Of a stretch of 64,000 bases of DNA, positions 24,924 through 33,360 are shown one piece after another. Source of the DNA: Arctopsyche grandis. Its lineage: Eukaryota > Arthropoda > Insecta > Trichoptera > Hydropsychidae. Location: positions 22,696,501-22,760,500 of the forward strand of contig NC_135358.1 of the NCBI RefSeq assembly GCF_051622035.1. Direction: 5' to 3'. The notes beneath the pieces are model-generated. The model did no database searches, was not told where the DNA came from, and saw only the letters and a list, made by a program, of their open reading frames with translations. Each line of letters starts with the position of its first letter. Position 1 is the stretch's first letter. A program made the translations under genes and the position numbers.

Positions 24924-25614
24924 CAGTGGCGTAACGTGAATTCCAGGCGCCCCCCGCAAAATATTTTACGGCGCCCCCCCCCCCCATATACACATACTAT
25001 TTACTTTTCGGCAAAATAATTTTTCAAAATACATACCTTTTTACGTAGAAAAATCTGTTCTTCTGGACTTCGCATTGGCAAACACTTCGATTATTTCGTT
25101 AAAATTCATTTTATTTGTTCTCTCATGTTCAATACTAATCAGCGCTAATCCTTTGAGTCAATGTTGTGACATAGTTGACCTTAAGTAATTTTTAATAAGT
25201 TTCAACTTAGAGAACGAGCGCTCAGCAGTGGCTACAGTCAGTGGCGGACTGGGACTGAAATTAGTGCATGCCAGGAGTCAAAGGGGCCCCACCCAGGGTT
25301 AAAAATATTTGTCCCCCCCCCCCCCCCATATACCAAAATTTCCTTCTTTCCATCACGCTAAAAATCAAGGGTAAAAAATAAATATAATTTTCAAAAATGG
25401 GACTAAACAAATTTAGGTACAAGAAAAATGGCAAAAACAAAATAGATCCATAAATTACATTGTATGTTTCGTTTTAACTCGCAAAAAAGCGCCGCAGGCG
25501 AAAATTTTTTTCCAAAAATCTTTACATGGTCAACAAAAATCGAAAATCAAACTGTGTCACTAAAAAACTATCAATTTACTTAATTTCTACCGACTATCTA
25601 TGTACATACTTTAT

Positions 25615-25911
25615 GGGTCTACGTGACGAGACAGAATGTTAAATGACAGGAAACATAAATATCGGAAGGCAAATATCGGAAATCGAAAGATCTTAAGTCG
25701 AAAGATATTCTGCGCGCGCACATTAATACGGGAGGAAAAGGCTGTTCCTCTTGTTCCTGTTGTATCCTGCTCACGCAAATGAAGTGAGTATGTACCGTTT
25801 ACCATGCATCATTTTTTTTATCTTTCGACTTAAGATCTCTCGATTTTCGATCTTTGCCTTCCGATATTTGCGTTTTCTGTAATTTAACATTCTGTCTCGT
25901 CACGGAGACCG
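25615..25911. mobile_element. MITE with long terminal inverted repeats and 9-bp target duplication
   Basis: The two arms, each about 95 bp, are inverted copies: the left begins GGGTCTACGTGACGAG, the right (reverse complement) CGGTCTCCGTGACGAG, and both continue through ACAGAATGTTAAAT and AAGATCTTAAGTCGAAAGAT blocks. The flanks are identical 9-mers ATACTTTAT (25606-25614 and 25912-25920). Long inverted repeats with a 9-bp duplication suggest a Mutator-like element. The 297 bp hold no gene. It sits inside the hAT element. Confidence 0.85.
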
Positions 25912-25949
25912 ATACTTTATCTATGTACACAATGTACATACGTTATAAC

Positions 25950-26395
25950 AATAAATAAAGTTTTGGGATCATGCGATAATTCGAACTCAGACACGACCAC
26001 TGATCACGTTTACATAATATAGAAAAATGTGTGTGGCTTTGTGTGCCTGAGTGTGTGTTTCTGTGTGTCTTTTTATTAGGTTACTTCAGCACCGGGATTG
26101 CGGTACTGGGAATTTCCGATCCCGGGATCCCGGTGCTATCACCGGGATTTCAAATGTATAAGAAAAAAAAGTTCAATTGCATGTTTTCATATTTCAAAAA
26201 CGTTCAATTTCATTTTGCAAACTCTCCCGATGTTTTACGCAAAAAAATACTCCCATATTGGCGTACTAATTTTAGGAGTTTGGCTACATTCTTTAAATTT
26301 TCGGTTCACATCCACACCCCTGAACGTATCAAGCTGAAAATTTATATTTGTATTCTATATGTACTAAATTTGATAAGGTTTTGGTCAGAAAGCAA
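25950..26395. repeat. Dispersed repeat family R, copy 4 (broken)
   Basis: 25950-26060 matches the opening block of copies 1 and 3, and 26300-26392 matches a later block (CCACACCCCTGAACGTATCA, then TTTTGGTCAGAA). Between them lies a segment with repeated CCGGGAT/ATCCCGG words (26090-26150) that is foreign to the other copies. Confidence 0.55.
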
Positions 26396-26789
26396 GAAAT
26401 AAAATCATTTGTTATTGAACCGATTCAGTAAAATATTAATTTTAAACCTTTCCTAAAAACAAAAAATATACGAACTTTCGGAAAAATAAACGTTATACAT
26501 CTGTTTTTGAGACAAAATAAAGTAAAGGGGACCTTTCTAACGATTCGCTCCATAGGATGAACAATTTCTAAGAATTTTACCCGAGGCATACCACTTAAAA
26601 ACCAAAATATACTTGCTTCGAAATAATAAAATCTTTTTTTTTCAAAGCACATAGCAGCGATTATTTTATTAGTTTACCGAAAAGTAAAATACATAAGAAA
26701 TAAACGTAGCATTCATAGATTCGTAGTATATCATTAATCATTAAATTCATAATATTTTATAAATTCACACTATTCCTAAATTCAATTTA
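26396..26789. other. AT-rich interior of the nested hAT element
   Basis: No gene is recognised. The minus-strand frame at 26425-26652 has no known motif. Confidence 0.35.
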
Positions 26790-26905
26790 GAGGGACGAGT
26801 GCCTCCCTATCCCCCCCCCCCCCAAATTACGTCCCTGAAAACAATGCATAATATTTTCAATTAATGTTAATCGAAAATCCGGATTTTAGGGAGGGGGCCC
26901 CTATC
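26790..26905 (-). mobile_element. hAT-like terminal fragment with poly-C run
   Basis: On the minus strand CAGGGACGTAATTTGGGG begins at about 26838 and runs into a G run (26811-26824 on the + strand as C). This CAG-initial G-rich end resembles other hAT termini in the window. The partner end was not found. Confidence 0.4.
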
Positions 26906-27996
26906 GTATATTTCTTTATACATGGATGTGTCTACATAGATTAGGAATAGATTTTATATTCGGAAACTGTTTAAAATTGTGTATTTAAATCTTAATATAT
27001 CGTCGAAGAATAATCAAATGTTATTTTGAAAGTATGAAGTAAATTTAAATCGAAGGTTGATGATGAATCGTCCTATCAAAATTGTTTTAAGCAATTCAGT
27101 TTATATTATTCACGTACATTTGTTTATTCCCATTTTTATTTCAGTAGGTAGTTGTTACATAGGTATATATATAATCTTAAGGTTGGAAATGGGTCCAGCA
27201 AAAGGGTCCACGCAAATATTGAAACTTACATTTCGAGCCTAATAAAAAAAGTTAACCGATCCTTGGTCTGTTAAAGCATGTATTAGTTGTTTGTGTATAT
27301 CGTAAGAAATTTGTTTTGTTGAAATACCCAAACTTTAGGTCCCAAAGTGCAATATCCTATAAATTTTTACACACGTGAAAAAGTTATTTAATTTTACTGA
27401 GGGCCCATATTTTCCAACAGATAGTGGGGCCCACATGCCATCGGGCATGTTCGCTTGTATGGCCAGTCCACCACTGGCTACAGTTACCGGAAGCGTGAGG
27501 AACAAGATGATTGCGGTGGCGATATAAGGAAATGACGAATTTATAGTGTAAAAATCACAAATGAAAAGCTTTGCCAAATTATGAACACTGTCGATCTTCT
27601 CTATTTTTTCTCTTAATCACGAACGAAAATCAAGCACCTGGTTAGGTAGTGACTTGTCAAAGTCATTGACATATTGATCGGCTAAAGATTTGGCTTAACG
27701 ATATAAGTCGTCATCTGATAATTGAATGAGATTTTTACTTTGTAGGAAGGCGAACTTTGAAATAATATCGTTAAAAGATGTAAAACGAACCTTCAATTGC
27801 ATCAAGGCTACGTCTAGTGCCGCATTAAAAATTGTTATTTCAAACTGTTTCAATGAATCTTGGAATCGTGTATTATTACTAAGTTCATCGAAGTGCTTTT
27901 TGACAAAAGATTGACGATTCGATGTCAATTTTGGCTCCAAACCCCATTTTGTTGCAATCGTTGATGAAATCGTTACAAATTCTTCAAATGTATTCC

Positions 27997-28074
27997 TAAA
28001 AATAAGGAGACCCGACCAAACATAGAATCAGTCAGTCTCACTTCCTCGACTACGGACGAATCATCAGAGTAAGT
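27997..28074 (+). promoter_or_regulatory. Possible NS promoter and splice donor of the viral element
   Basis: A TAAAAATAAG word (27997-28006) lies about 30 bp before TCAGTCAGTCTC (28028-28039), which resembles the CAGT initiator of densoviruses. A consensus donor GTAAGT follows at 28069-28074. The spacing fits a TATA/initiator pair, but the TATA-like word is weak and lies exactly at the host-virus junction. Confidence 0.35.
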
Positions 28075-28131
28075 TGATAAAAATGGAAAAATTATCATAT
28101 CATCACATCAAATCTACCTATTGACTTCGAC

Positions 28132-29685
28132 TTGTCATTTATCAACGCTATACCAGTTGCACCTCCACCGAGCTACTATGTCAGACAAGGAACAAGAAAC
28201 GACAGCGACGGAACCGGACTTCTCGAAGATGATAAAGCTTTTAGAGGAAGAATTGCAGATTACGAAAAACGAACTAGAATCACAAAATTACAATATGACG
28301 GAGACGGAGACTACACGGCAGTACACGCAAATGGAACAATTGAAGCGTATAGCAGTGGAGGAGGAAGAAGGAAAAATAACAGAGGAGAAGATAATAACAG
28401 ACTTACTGAAATACGTCAGGACGCACCACAAATCGGAAAAAAAAATATTAACAGCATTCGTCAGTCTCCTTGGAGAAGCGCAACTATACATTTCGGAACG
28501 GAAAAACTCCACTGGCACTTCATATACATATCTAAAAATAAGCAGTGGGGATATAACTCCGTGCTTGGAAGAACTATTCGTTCAATGCAATATAAATGCG
28601 AATCGGTCTGGTGTATGTCTTGCATTGTTGGCTACCTTGATTCCGGTGATGGTCGTCAGACGGTATTGGACGTTCTCACAAGACGAGATGTCGAAATTAT
28701 GCAGTGCGTCATTCATCAAATGCGAATGGCAGGGGGTAATAGCACAGAGAGATCGCTCCTGCTATTTAACTGTACGAAAGGGGGAAATAGCGTACCTGAA
28801 GTGGAAAGCGATGCACTTGGGATGGGGGACGATGGAGTGGATGGCGCAGTTGCTACGACCAATGTTCGTGTCGGTGCAGAAGGGCTCGAGGTACTCGCTG
28901 GATCCTCAAACAATATCATTTCAAGAAAACGACGAGCCGATGATGGAAGCGGACAGAGCCTCAATAGGAAAAATCCTATCAATCACGAAAACCTTGTCTT
29001 GCTATTACTTGACGAACGTGCTTTCAACGAATCTCGCGCTACGCGAGTTTTATCAAAGCACGTTCAGGGGTTTGAATTCCTCTTCGGATACAGAGCGGCA
29101 GACAAGCTCAGAACCGCAATCACCCTTGCGAGAGTACTGGTATTTCAGGAAAACACTTCCCAAAGATTCGAGCGCGCTAAAGCGTATATCAGAAGAACCG
29201 AACCAGAATCATCCGAAAAGGAAGAAGTAGAAAAATCAGTACACGCATTACAAAAGCTCTTGAGGAAAAACCATATAGATATTGCAGAATTCGCCAAAGA
29301 CACATACGAACATTTCCATAAGAGAACGGGGAAAAAAAATAATTTATATTTTTACGGGGCTCCAAACACAGGGAAGACTATGATAATGGAATCGTTGGTG
29401 AGCGGACACTATAATTTCTCAAGACTAACGGGGCTCCATTCAAACAGCACTTTTAATTTCGCTTCATTAATTCACGTGAATGCGGTCTACATGGACGAAT
29501 GTAAAATGACCCAAAATCAGTTCGAACAGTGGAAACTGTTGGCAGGGGGTTCACCCATGTCAACAGATGTGAAACATCGTGATAAACAAGATGTCGAAGA
29601 GTGTATTTTATATACTTCGTCCAACTATCTTATCGAGATGTATGTATGTAGATGTGCCGAGTGCGTCAACGGCAGTAGAAACTAG
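28132..29685 (+). pseudogene. NS1: Densovirus NS1 (replication initiator/helicase), nearly intact, frameshifted at both ends
   Basis: NS1 is the parvoviral rolling-hairpin replication protein, combining an HUH nickase and an SF3 helicase, acting in the nucleus. The frame is open for 517 codons. An H-W-H triad lies near residue 130. The Walker A GAPNTGKT is at residues 409-416, Walker B (VYMDE) ends near 456, and the ILYTSSN sensor-like motif lies near 500. There is no ATG at the N-terminus in this frame; the nearest upstream ATG (28083) is in another frame, suggesting a shift between 28086 and 28119. At 29638-29651 an ATGT microsatellite has changed length and throws the reading into a wrong frame, ending at 29685, while the expected C-terminus continues in the next frame to 29776. 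The downstream stop overlaps an AATAAA signal (29776-29781). Confidence 0.85.
28178..29230 (+). CDS. NS2: Densovirus NS2-like overlapping frame
   Basis: From the ATG at 28178 this +1-shifted frame is open for 350 codons entirely inside NS1. That matches the NS1/NS2 overlap of ambisense densoviruses, where NS2 is made from the same message. The product is rich in E, K, T and S, begins MSDKEQETT and has a glutamate/lysine-rich region at about residues 20-70. NS2 has an accessory role in replication that is poorly defined. Having both overlapping frames open over 1 kb means few mutations since integration. Expression in the host is unknown. Confidence 0.75.
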   Translation: MSDKEQETTATEPDFSKMIKLLEEELQITKNELESQNYNMTETETTRQYTQMEQLKRIAVEEEEGKITEEKIITDLLKYVRTHHKSEKKILTAFVSLLGEAQLYISERKNSTGTSYTYLKISSGDITPCLEELFVQCNINANRSGVCLALLATLIPVMVVRRYWTFSQDEMSKLCSASFIKCEWQGVIAQRDRSCYLTVRKGEIAYLKWKAMHLGWGTMEWMAQLLRPMFVSVQKGSRYSLDPQTISFQENDEPMMEADRASIGKILSITKTLSCYYLTNVLSTNLALREFYQSTFRGLNSSSDTERQTSSEPQSPLREYWYFRKTLPKDSSALKRISEEPNQNHPKRKK

Positions 29686-29776
29686 AACAATCCAATATAA
29701 TTTGAACTATAACATAGTAAAAAAAATAGATTTAAATGTATTGACATGGGAAAGGTTGTGGGAGGATTTATATTAA
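29651..29776 (+). pseudogene. NS1: Displaced C-terminal segment of NS1
   Basis: Reading frame 2 after the ATGT microsatellite gives TAVETRTIQYNLNYN and ends LTWERLWEDLY at TAA. The T-R-T-I-x-Y pattern is the kind of segment that follows the SF3 helicase core in densovirus NS1. It is separated from the main frame by the microsatellite length change. Confidence 0.65.
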
Positions 29777-29781
29777 ATAAA
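29776..29781 (+). promoter_or_regulatory. Poly(A) signal overlapping the NS1 stop
   Basis: AATAAA overlaps the TAA (29774-29776). Overlap of the stop codon and poly(A) signal is common in compact viral genomes. Confidence 0.55.
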
Positions 29782-29817
29782 ATATTTTGAAAATAATATA
29801 TTTTCTTTTATTTATAG

Positions 29818-30120
29818 ATGTTGTTGGATAGAAATTTATTAGTAAACACATGGAGATCGGGAAGATTTGACGCAATGGGGTCCAAAAGACATCTATTACA
29901 CCAAGAAAACCACATTCATAAGATGGTGCATATGTTTCGGGGAAACCCAGTATGTGACGAGTGCAAACTTGAGAATTATATGACGGTTAACACGCCGTAT
30001 TATACGAGTCACACGACCAAATCAAAAGACACAATAGTGGAATTTATAATAAGAGATCACTTTTGGTGTCACGACTGCGGAGCGGCTTTATTCATTTGGA
30101 CAAATGACATGCTCTATTGA
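29818..30120 (+). CDS. Small zinc-ribbon-like protein, viral origin likely
   Basis: An intact 100-codon frame begins at the ATG 29818 directly after TTTTATTTATAG, a good splice acceptor. It contains two CxxC pairs (CDEC near residue 48 and CHDC near residue 84), the spacing of a zinc ribbon. Ambisense densoviruses have a small NS3 protein with a cysteine-rich region, but NS3 normally lies upstream of NS1, whereas this frame lies downstream of the NS1 stop. It could be a relocated NS3-like gene, an extra viral gene, or unrelated. The assignment is uncertain. The stop codon lies only about 10 bp from the LINE fragment. Confidence 0.5.
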   Translation: MLLDRNLLVNTWRSGRFDAMGSKRHLLHQENHIHKMVHMFRGNPVCDECKLENYMTVNTPYYTSHTTKSKDTIVEFIIRDHFWCHDCGAALFIWTNDMLY

Positions 30121-30124
30121 GCGA

Positions 30125-30968
30125 ATTCGCACGTAATGGCACATTTACTAGTATTCAGTTCAAGCCCTAAACTGGAACTGAACTCTAAAACAGCGTTAAT
30201 ATCAGCTTGAAGGAGAGAGGCTTGCCTCTCATCCTTAGCAGCAAAGAATAGTTTAACGTCGTCTGCAAACAAGAGACATGAAGCATTGCGTAGTACTTTA
30301 GGGAGGTTATTAATGACTATTGTAATAGTAAAGGGCCTAATGTGGACCCCTGAGTTACACCAGATCGCGTAAAAAATGAAGGAGATTCATAAATACCATA
30401 TCTAACAAATTGCTTCCTATCACTAAGATAAGAAGCAAAGAGTTTAAGAAGACGTGGAGAAAAGCCCACTTCAGCTAATCTGATCATAAGGGCGTCATTT
30501 TTGACAAGATCAAATGCTTTTCGAAAGTCAAAGTAGGCTACATCAACTTGTTGTCCACGGTCAACTTTAGACATGGTATAATATGAAAAGCAGGCAAGAT
30601 TAGTGGTAGTGGAACGACATGGTGAAAAACCATGCTGCTCATCACACAACAATCTTTTGAACTGCAAAAGAATCAAACGGTGAAGGATATTATCGAAAAT
30701 TTTGGGAATAGCCGAGATGATAGCAATAGATCTGTAATTTTCAACCTCATTTTTAGAGCCACTTTTATGAATGGAAATGACTCTAGATAATTTCCATTTT
30801 TCAGGATAATTACCAGAACCCAGAATAAGGTTAAAAATAAACTGAAGGGGCTCTAAGAGCGAATTACAGCATGCCTTTAATACGTCAGGGGGCACACCGT
30901 CAGGCCCAACAGACCCCTTCAGCTTCAAAATTGCTATCCTAACATCTCCAAGCGAGACCCGCATCCTC
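30125..30968 (-). pseudogene. Non-LTR retrotransposon reverse transcriptase fragment inserted in the viral element
   Basis: The minus strand encodes RT domain motifs in order: LKGSVGPDGVPPDVLK, the IHKSGSKNEVENYR block, CDEQHGFSPCRSTTTNL, AYFDFRKAFDLV (first catalytic aspartate region), SGVTQGSTLGPLL, and then FADD (30258-30269), the catalytic box. A frameshift near 30325 separates GSTLGPLL from FADD. The sequence stops at NTSKCAI near 30133. Endonuclease, 5' region, C-terminal region and poly(A)-like tail are all absent, so both ends lie inside the RT coding region. The type is Jockey/R1-like. Confidence 0.85.
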
Positions 30969-31330
30969 GAGGTGCATTATGTATTGCCTAATTAATTCTG
31001 CTTTTTCTTTTTCACTCATTACGTGGAATCGGTGTGAGTGGTTTGGGTCGAGTTTATCTTGTTGTTGCAACCAAGTGTCTCGTATCTTTTGATTTTTCAT
31101 CGCCGTCTCAATTCTCACTTTGTTTGTATATTGTACTCCTGATTTCATTATTGTTTGTCCCGGTACTTGACCGGCGTTTACCTATTTCGTTGGTTTTCCA
31201 CATACGTCAGTCCACCATTTATCTTTTGGATTTGGTAGCTCGTGACCGGAAGGAGGTATTCCGTATTGAATATTTCCGATCTTTGCAGTGATCGTATCCA
31301 CCTCCTCTTAAGTAAGCGTCTCTTTTATAA
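30969..31330 (-). pseudogene. Viral minus-strand reading frames downstream of VP
   Basis: Minus-strand pieces read KIGNIQYGIPPSGHELPNP and WWTDVCGKPTK, then stop at TAG near 31190, and reopen as KSGVQYTNK... to HRFHVMSEKEKAELIRQY (to about 30970), where the LINE fragment begins. They lie on the VP side of the element and in the same orientation. They may be the small VP-side ORF found in some ambisense densoviruses, but I cannot name the protein. At least one stop or frame change is present, unless the AAATAG|GTAAAC near the stop is a splice donor. Confidence 0.5.
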
Positions 31331-31362
31331 TGATTTTCTTGTATTATTTTTTTCTTTTCTTA

Positions 31363-31724
31363 TTATGTCATTCTTCCCAATATTCTTTGTTGTCCTGGGA
31401 TTCCCCATCCTTTTAATAGTTCTTTGCTAATTGGTTTTGTTTTAGGTAATTTATCCAATGGTGGTGCATTTGTTTGATATCTCGGTACTATCGGAACGAA
31501 TCCTACATGTCCCGGTTTCGGTGAGGGTTGTACTGCTGTCGGTGTTTTGGAATTTGTTGTGGAGGGGATGGAGTTGGGGTTGTAGGTGCTGCTTTAGGAG
31601 TTGGGGTTGTAGGTGTTGCTGTAGGTGCTGGAGTTTTTGATGCTGACGGCGGTAATGGCTGCGGAGGGGTATATAATATGGTTGGAGCAGTTGGAGTTTT
31701 TGTAATTTCTGTCGCTCGCGTCAT
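31363..31724 (-). pseudogene. VP: Densovirus VP second segment (Pro/Thr-rich), frameshifted
   Basis: From an ATG at 31722-31724 the frame encodes a strikingly proline/threonine-rich stretch (TPAPTATPTTPTP-like). A single-base shift near 31545 moves the continuation into another frame, which reads GHVGFVPIVPRYQ and LPKTKPISKELLKGWGIPGQ and ends at 31363 with TAA TAA. The segment follows the main VP frame and is separated from it by an intron-like interval. It is probably a C-terminal part of a VP isoform made by splicing. Confidence 0.5.
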
Positions 31725-31728
31725 GTCT

Positions 31729-31802
31729 CTGTTGAAATGAAAAGAAATTAAAATTTATTTTACTGAAATTTATAATATATTATAAAATTATTTTACATTT
31801 AC
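31729..31802 (-). other. Predicted 74-nt intron between VP segments
   Basis: On the minus strand a donor GTAAAT begins at 31802, overlapping the VP stop codon, and an acceptor TTTCATTTCAACAG ends at 31729. The splice is phase-compatible with the downstream proline/threonine-rich frame. Some ambisense densoviruses join two VP frames by splicing. This is a prediction from consensus and phase. Confidence 0.45.
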
Positions 31803-33319
31803 ACTGGTGTGAATATAGGTGTTTCGTTGATTCCGTATGCGTTGGCCCATTTCCTCTTGGAATGAACTAAGCCCACTGCGTGCGTGTTGGGTTGCGGTTG
31901 ATTGGACGATCTCATTAGAACGTTAGTTCCGTGACTCGATCCTTGTATTTCGATGTGCGTTTCGACCAAAATATTGAATACGCTGTCTTCTAGTGTGTTG
32001 TCGTTGTTCAACAGCGGTAATATTCCTATTCCGTAGCTGTATGCCATCGAACATGACGGATTTCCATACATTCCTCCAAAAGTATTATTGTCGACGTCGC
32101 GTCTTTGTATGTCGTCGATCCTTTTGCTGCTCTTTCCGTTTTTATATTTTTTAATTCTCCCGTTCCTTGGTTTATTTCCACCGCTGCGCCTTGCGATCTG
32201 AATGACGTGTTTTGCGTCCACCAAGCTGAGTTATTGCTGTGAAACGTTCCGTCTACCGGTTCGTATTCTATGGAATCCAGTATTCCGATCGAATTTGTCG
32301 CGTTGAAAAACTTTCCCGCTTGCATCAGCAGTCCCGGTATGTAGAAGTTTGCGTCGTGTAAGTTTTGTCTTTTATTTTCCGTCCAATATTCAGTCGTAAA
32401 TTTGTATACTATTCTGTTATCCATCGGTTTTGATTGTGACGTAGCTCCGTAGTGATTTGGATCTATCGTCGTCATGACCGATTTTTCGGCCATTTCCACC
32501 AGCGTTTTGCCGTATAACTTTTCAACGTCCAGACCCGATCCCATTATCACCGGGCCGATGTTTTCCATATTTTTCCAAATTCCGATTGTCGTCTGTGAGT
32601 TTGCATTTGCGAAACTAACTGCGTTTTGCGCTGTGATGAACGGTGTTCTGTTGCCCAGATTCACTATTTTCACGGACACTTTACACACTTTAGCCGTATG
32701 TGTTATTTTGTTCATGTCGTCGTATTCTTTTTCCGTCATGTAAAAATGCATGTACTGCCACGATAGTGAATGCACGTATGTTTTAATGCTCGTTTTACCG
32801 TATGCGTTGGCGGCACTCGATGCGAATTTGGTGTACTCCATTTTTGTAGATTTTATATTCAGGTTAAACTTTTCTGCGAAAAAAAACGATTGCACGTTTG
32901 CACTGTTTGCCACTCCCACGTCTATCAGACTCCCCGATCCTCCTCCGCCTTCGTGTGACACTTCCATGTCTACTGTGTCTTTGCAGGGATAGATCACTCC
33001 GACCCAATTTTCTATCAGCGACTTTGCCCCGATTCCCACTAGCGCCAATTGTTTTGCAGCTGTGTCGTATAATCCCTCTGGTTTGTATTTGTTCACTTCC
33101 CGTAAAAATTCCTTGTCACTTTGTTGCACTTGTTTGTCGAATTCCTGCGCGTTCTTTGTTTTTTTATAGTATTGCGAGATGCGTGCGTAAGCGTGATCGT
33201 GTTTTTTTAGCTATTTCGTCCAATTTATTCGAAGGTTCCCCGGCTTCCAACCGATTACTGGGACCCAGATAGCGGTACCCAGGGAGAACAAGTCCATCCT
33301 CTTCGTCGTCGTCGGACAT
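31799..33319 (-). pseudogene. VP: Densovirus capsid protein VP, three frame segments
   Basis: The VP1 ATG is at 33317-33319. The first segment encodes an acidic DDDEED start and a GYRYLGPSN motif, the calcium-binding loop of the parvoviral phospholipase A2 used to escape endosomes. A run of seven T (33202-33208) then shifts the frame immediately before the region expected to hold the catalytic His-Asp. The second, long segment (33129 down to about 32085) covers the glycine-rich GGGGSGS stretch and most of the capsid body. A further shift near 32085 moves the remainder (GGMYGNP..., NETPIFTPV) into another frame ending at 31799. Everything else is open, so the gene is lightly damaged. Icosahedral capsid assembly is the family function. 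Confidence 0.85.
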
Positions 33320-33354
33320 ACTGACGAAATCCGCCGAAATTCACCGCTTATATA
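33320..33354 (-). promoter_or_regulatory. VP promoter (TATA and CAGT initiator)
   Basis: On the minus strand TATATAAG (33347-33354) lies about 25-30 bp before CAGT (33320-33323), which directly precedes the VP1 ATG. In ambisense densoviruses the VP message starts in a CAGT initiator just upstream of the VP start, so the arrangement fits closely. Confidence 0.65.
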
Positions 33355-33360
33355 CCCACG

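Larger units (their letters stand above)
25239..27476. mobile_element. hAT-type non-autonomous element nested in the transposase pseudogene
   Basis: The left end CAGTGGCGGACTGG (25239-25252) and the right end CCAGTCCACCACTG (27463-27476) are inverted repeats with one mismatch. Both sides carry the identical 8-bp target duplication GCTACAGT (25231-25238 and 27477-27484), which duplicates codons of the host hAT transposase. A GGGGCCC word and a C15 run (25313-25327) lie near the left end, and GGGCCC words near the right. No transposase is recognised inside; the interior contains other repeats. Confidence 0.9.
24924..27995 (-). pseudogene. hAT-family transposase pseudogene, interrupted
   Basis: Left end CAGTGGCGTAACG at 24924, next to a C-rich run, resembles a hAT terminus. 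On the minus strand, reading from 27995 down, the protein matches the C-terminal half of ZMYM1-like hAT transposases: blocks KWGLEPKL, QFEITIFNAALDVAL and LSDDDLYR (27695-27980), then SFPYIATAIILFLTLPVTVA (27485-27550). It continues on the other side of a 2.2-kb insertion with TVATAERSFSKLKLIK and LALISIEHERTN (25238 down to about 25060). The ERSFSKLK block is the conserved hAT dimerisation region. At least two stops are present (a TAA after LYR near 27695 and one in the C-terminal block). The N-terminal part is lost where the viral sequence begins. Confidence 0.8.

Noticed and set aside
28121..28177. N-terminal extension of NS2 and an NS1 start at 28132
   Set aside because: Both would begin at TTG; the first ATG of the NS2 frame is at 28178, and NS1 has no ATG in frame near its start.
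28288..28982. Minus-strand frames inside NS1/NS2
   Set aside because: They are shadows of two overlapping viral coding frames and have no family signature.
31503..31740. Plus-strand glycine-rich frame opposite the VP second segment
   Set aside because: It is the complement of the proline/threonine-rich viral segment, which has an ATG and a splice context on the minus strand.
32474..33272. Plus-strand frames opposite VP
   Set aside because: They are complements of the VP coding sequence; the capsid and phospholipase motifs are on the minus strand.
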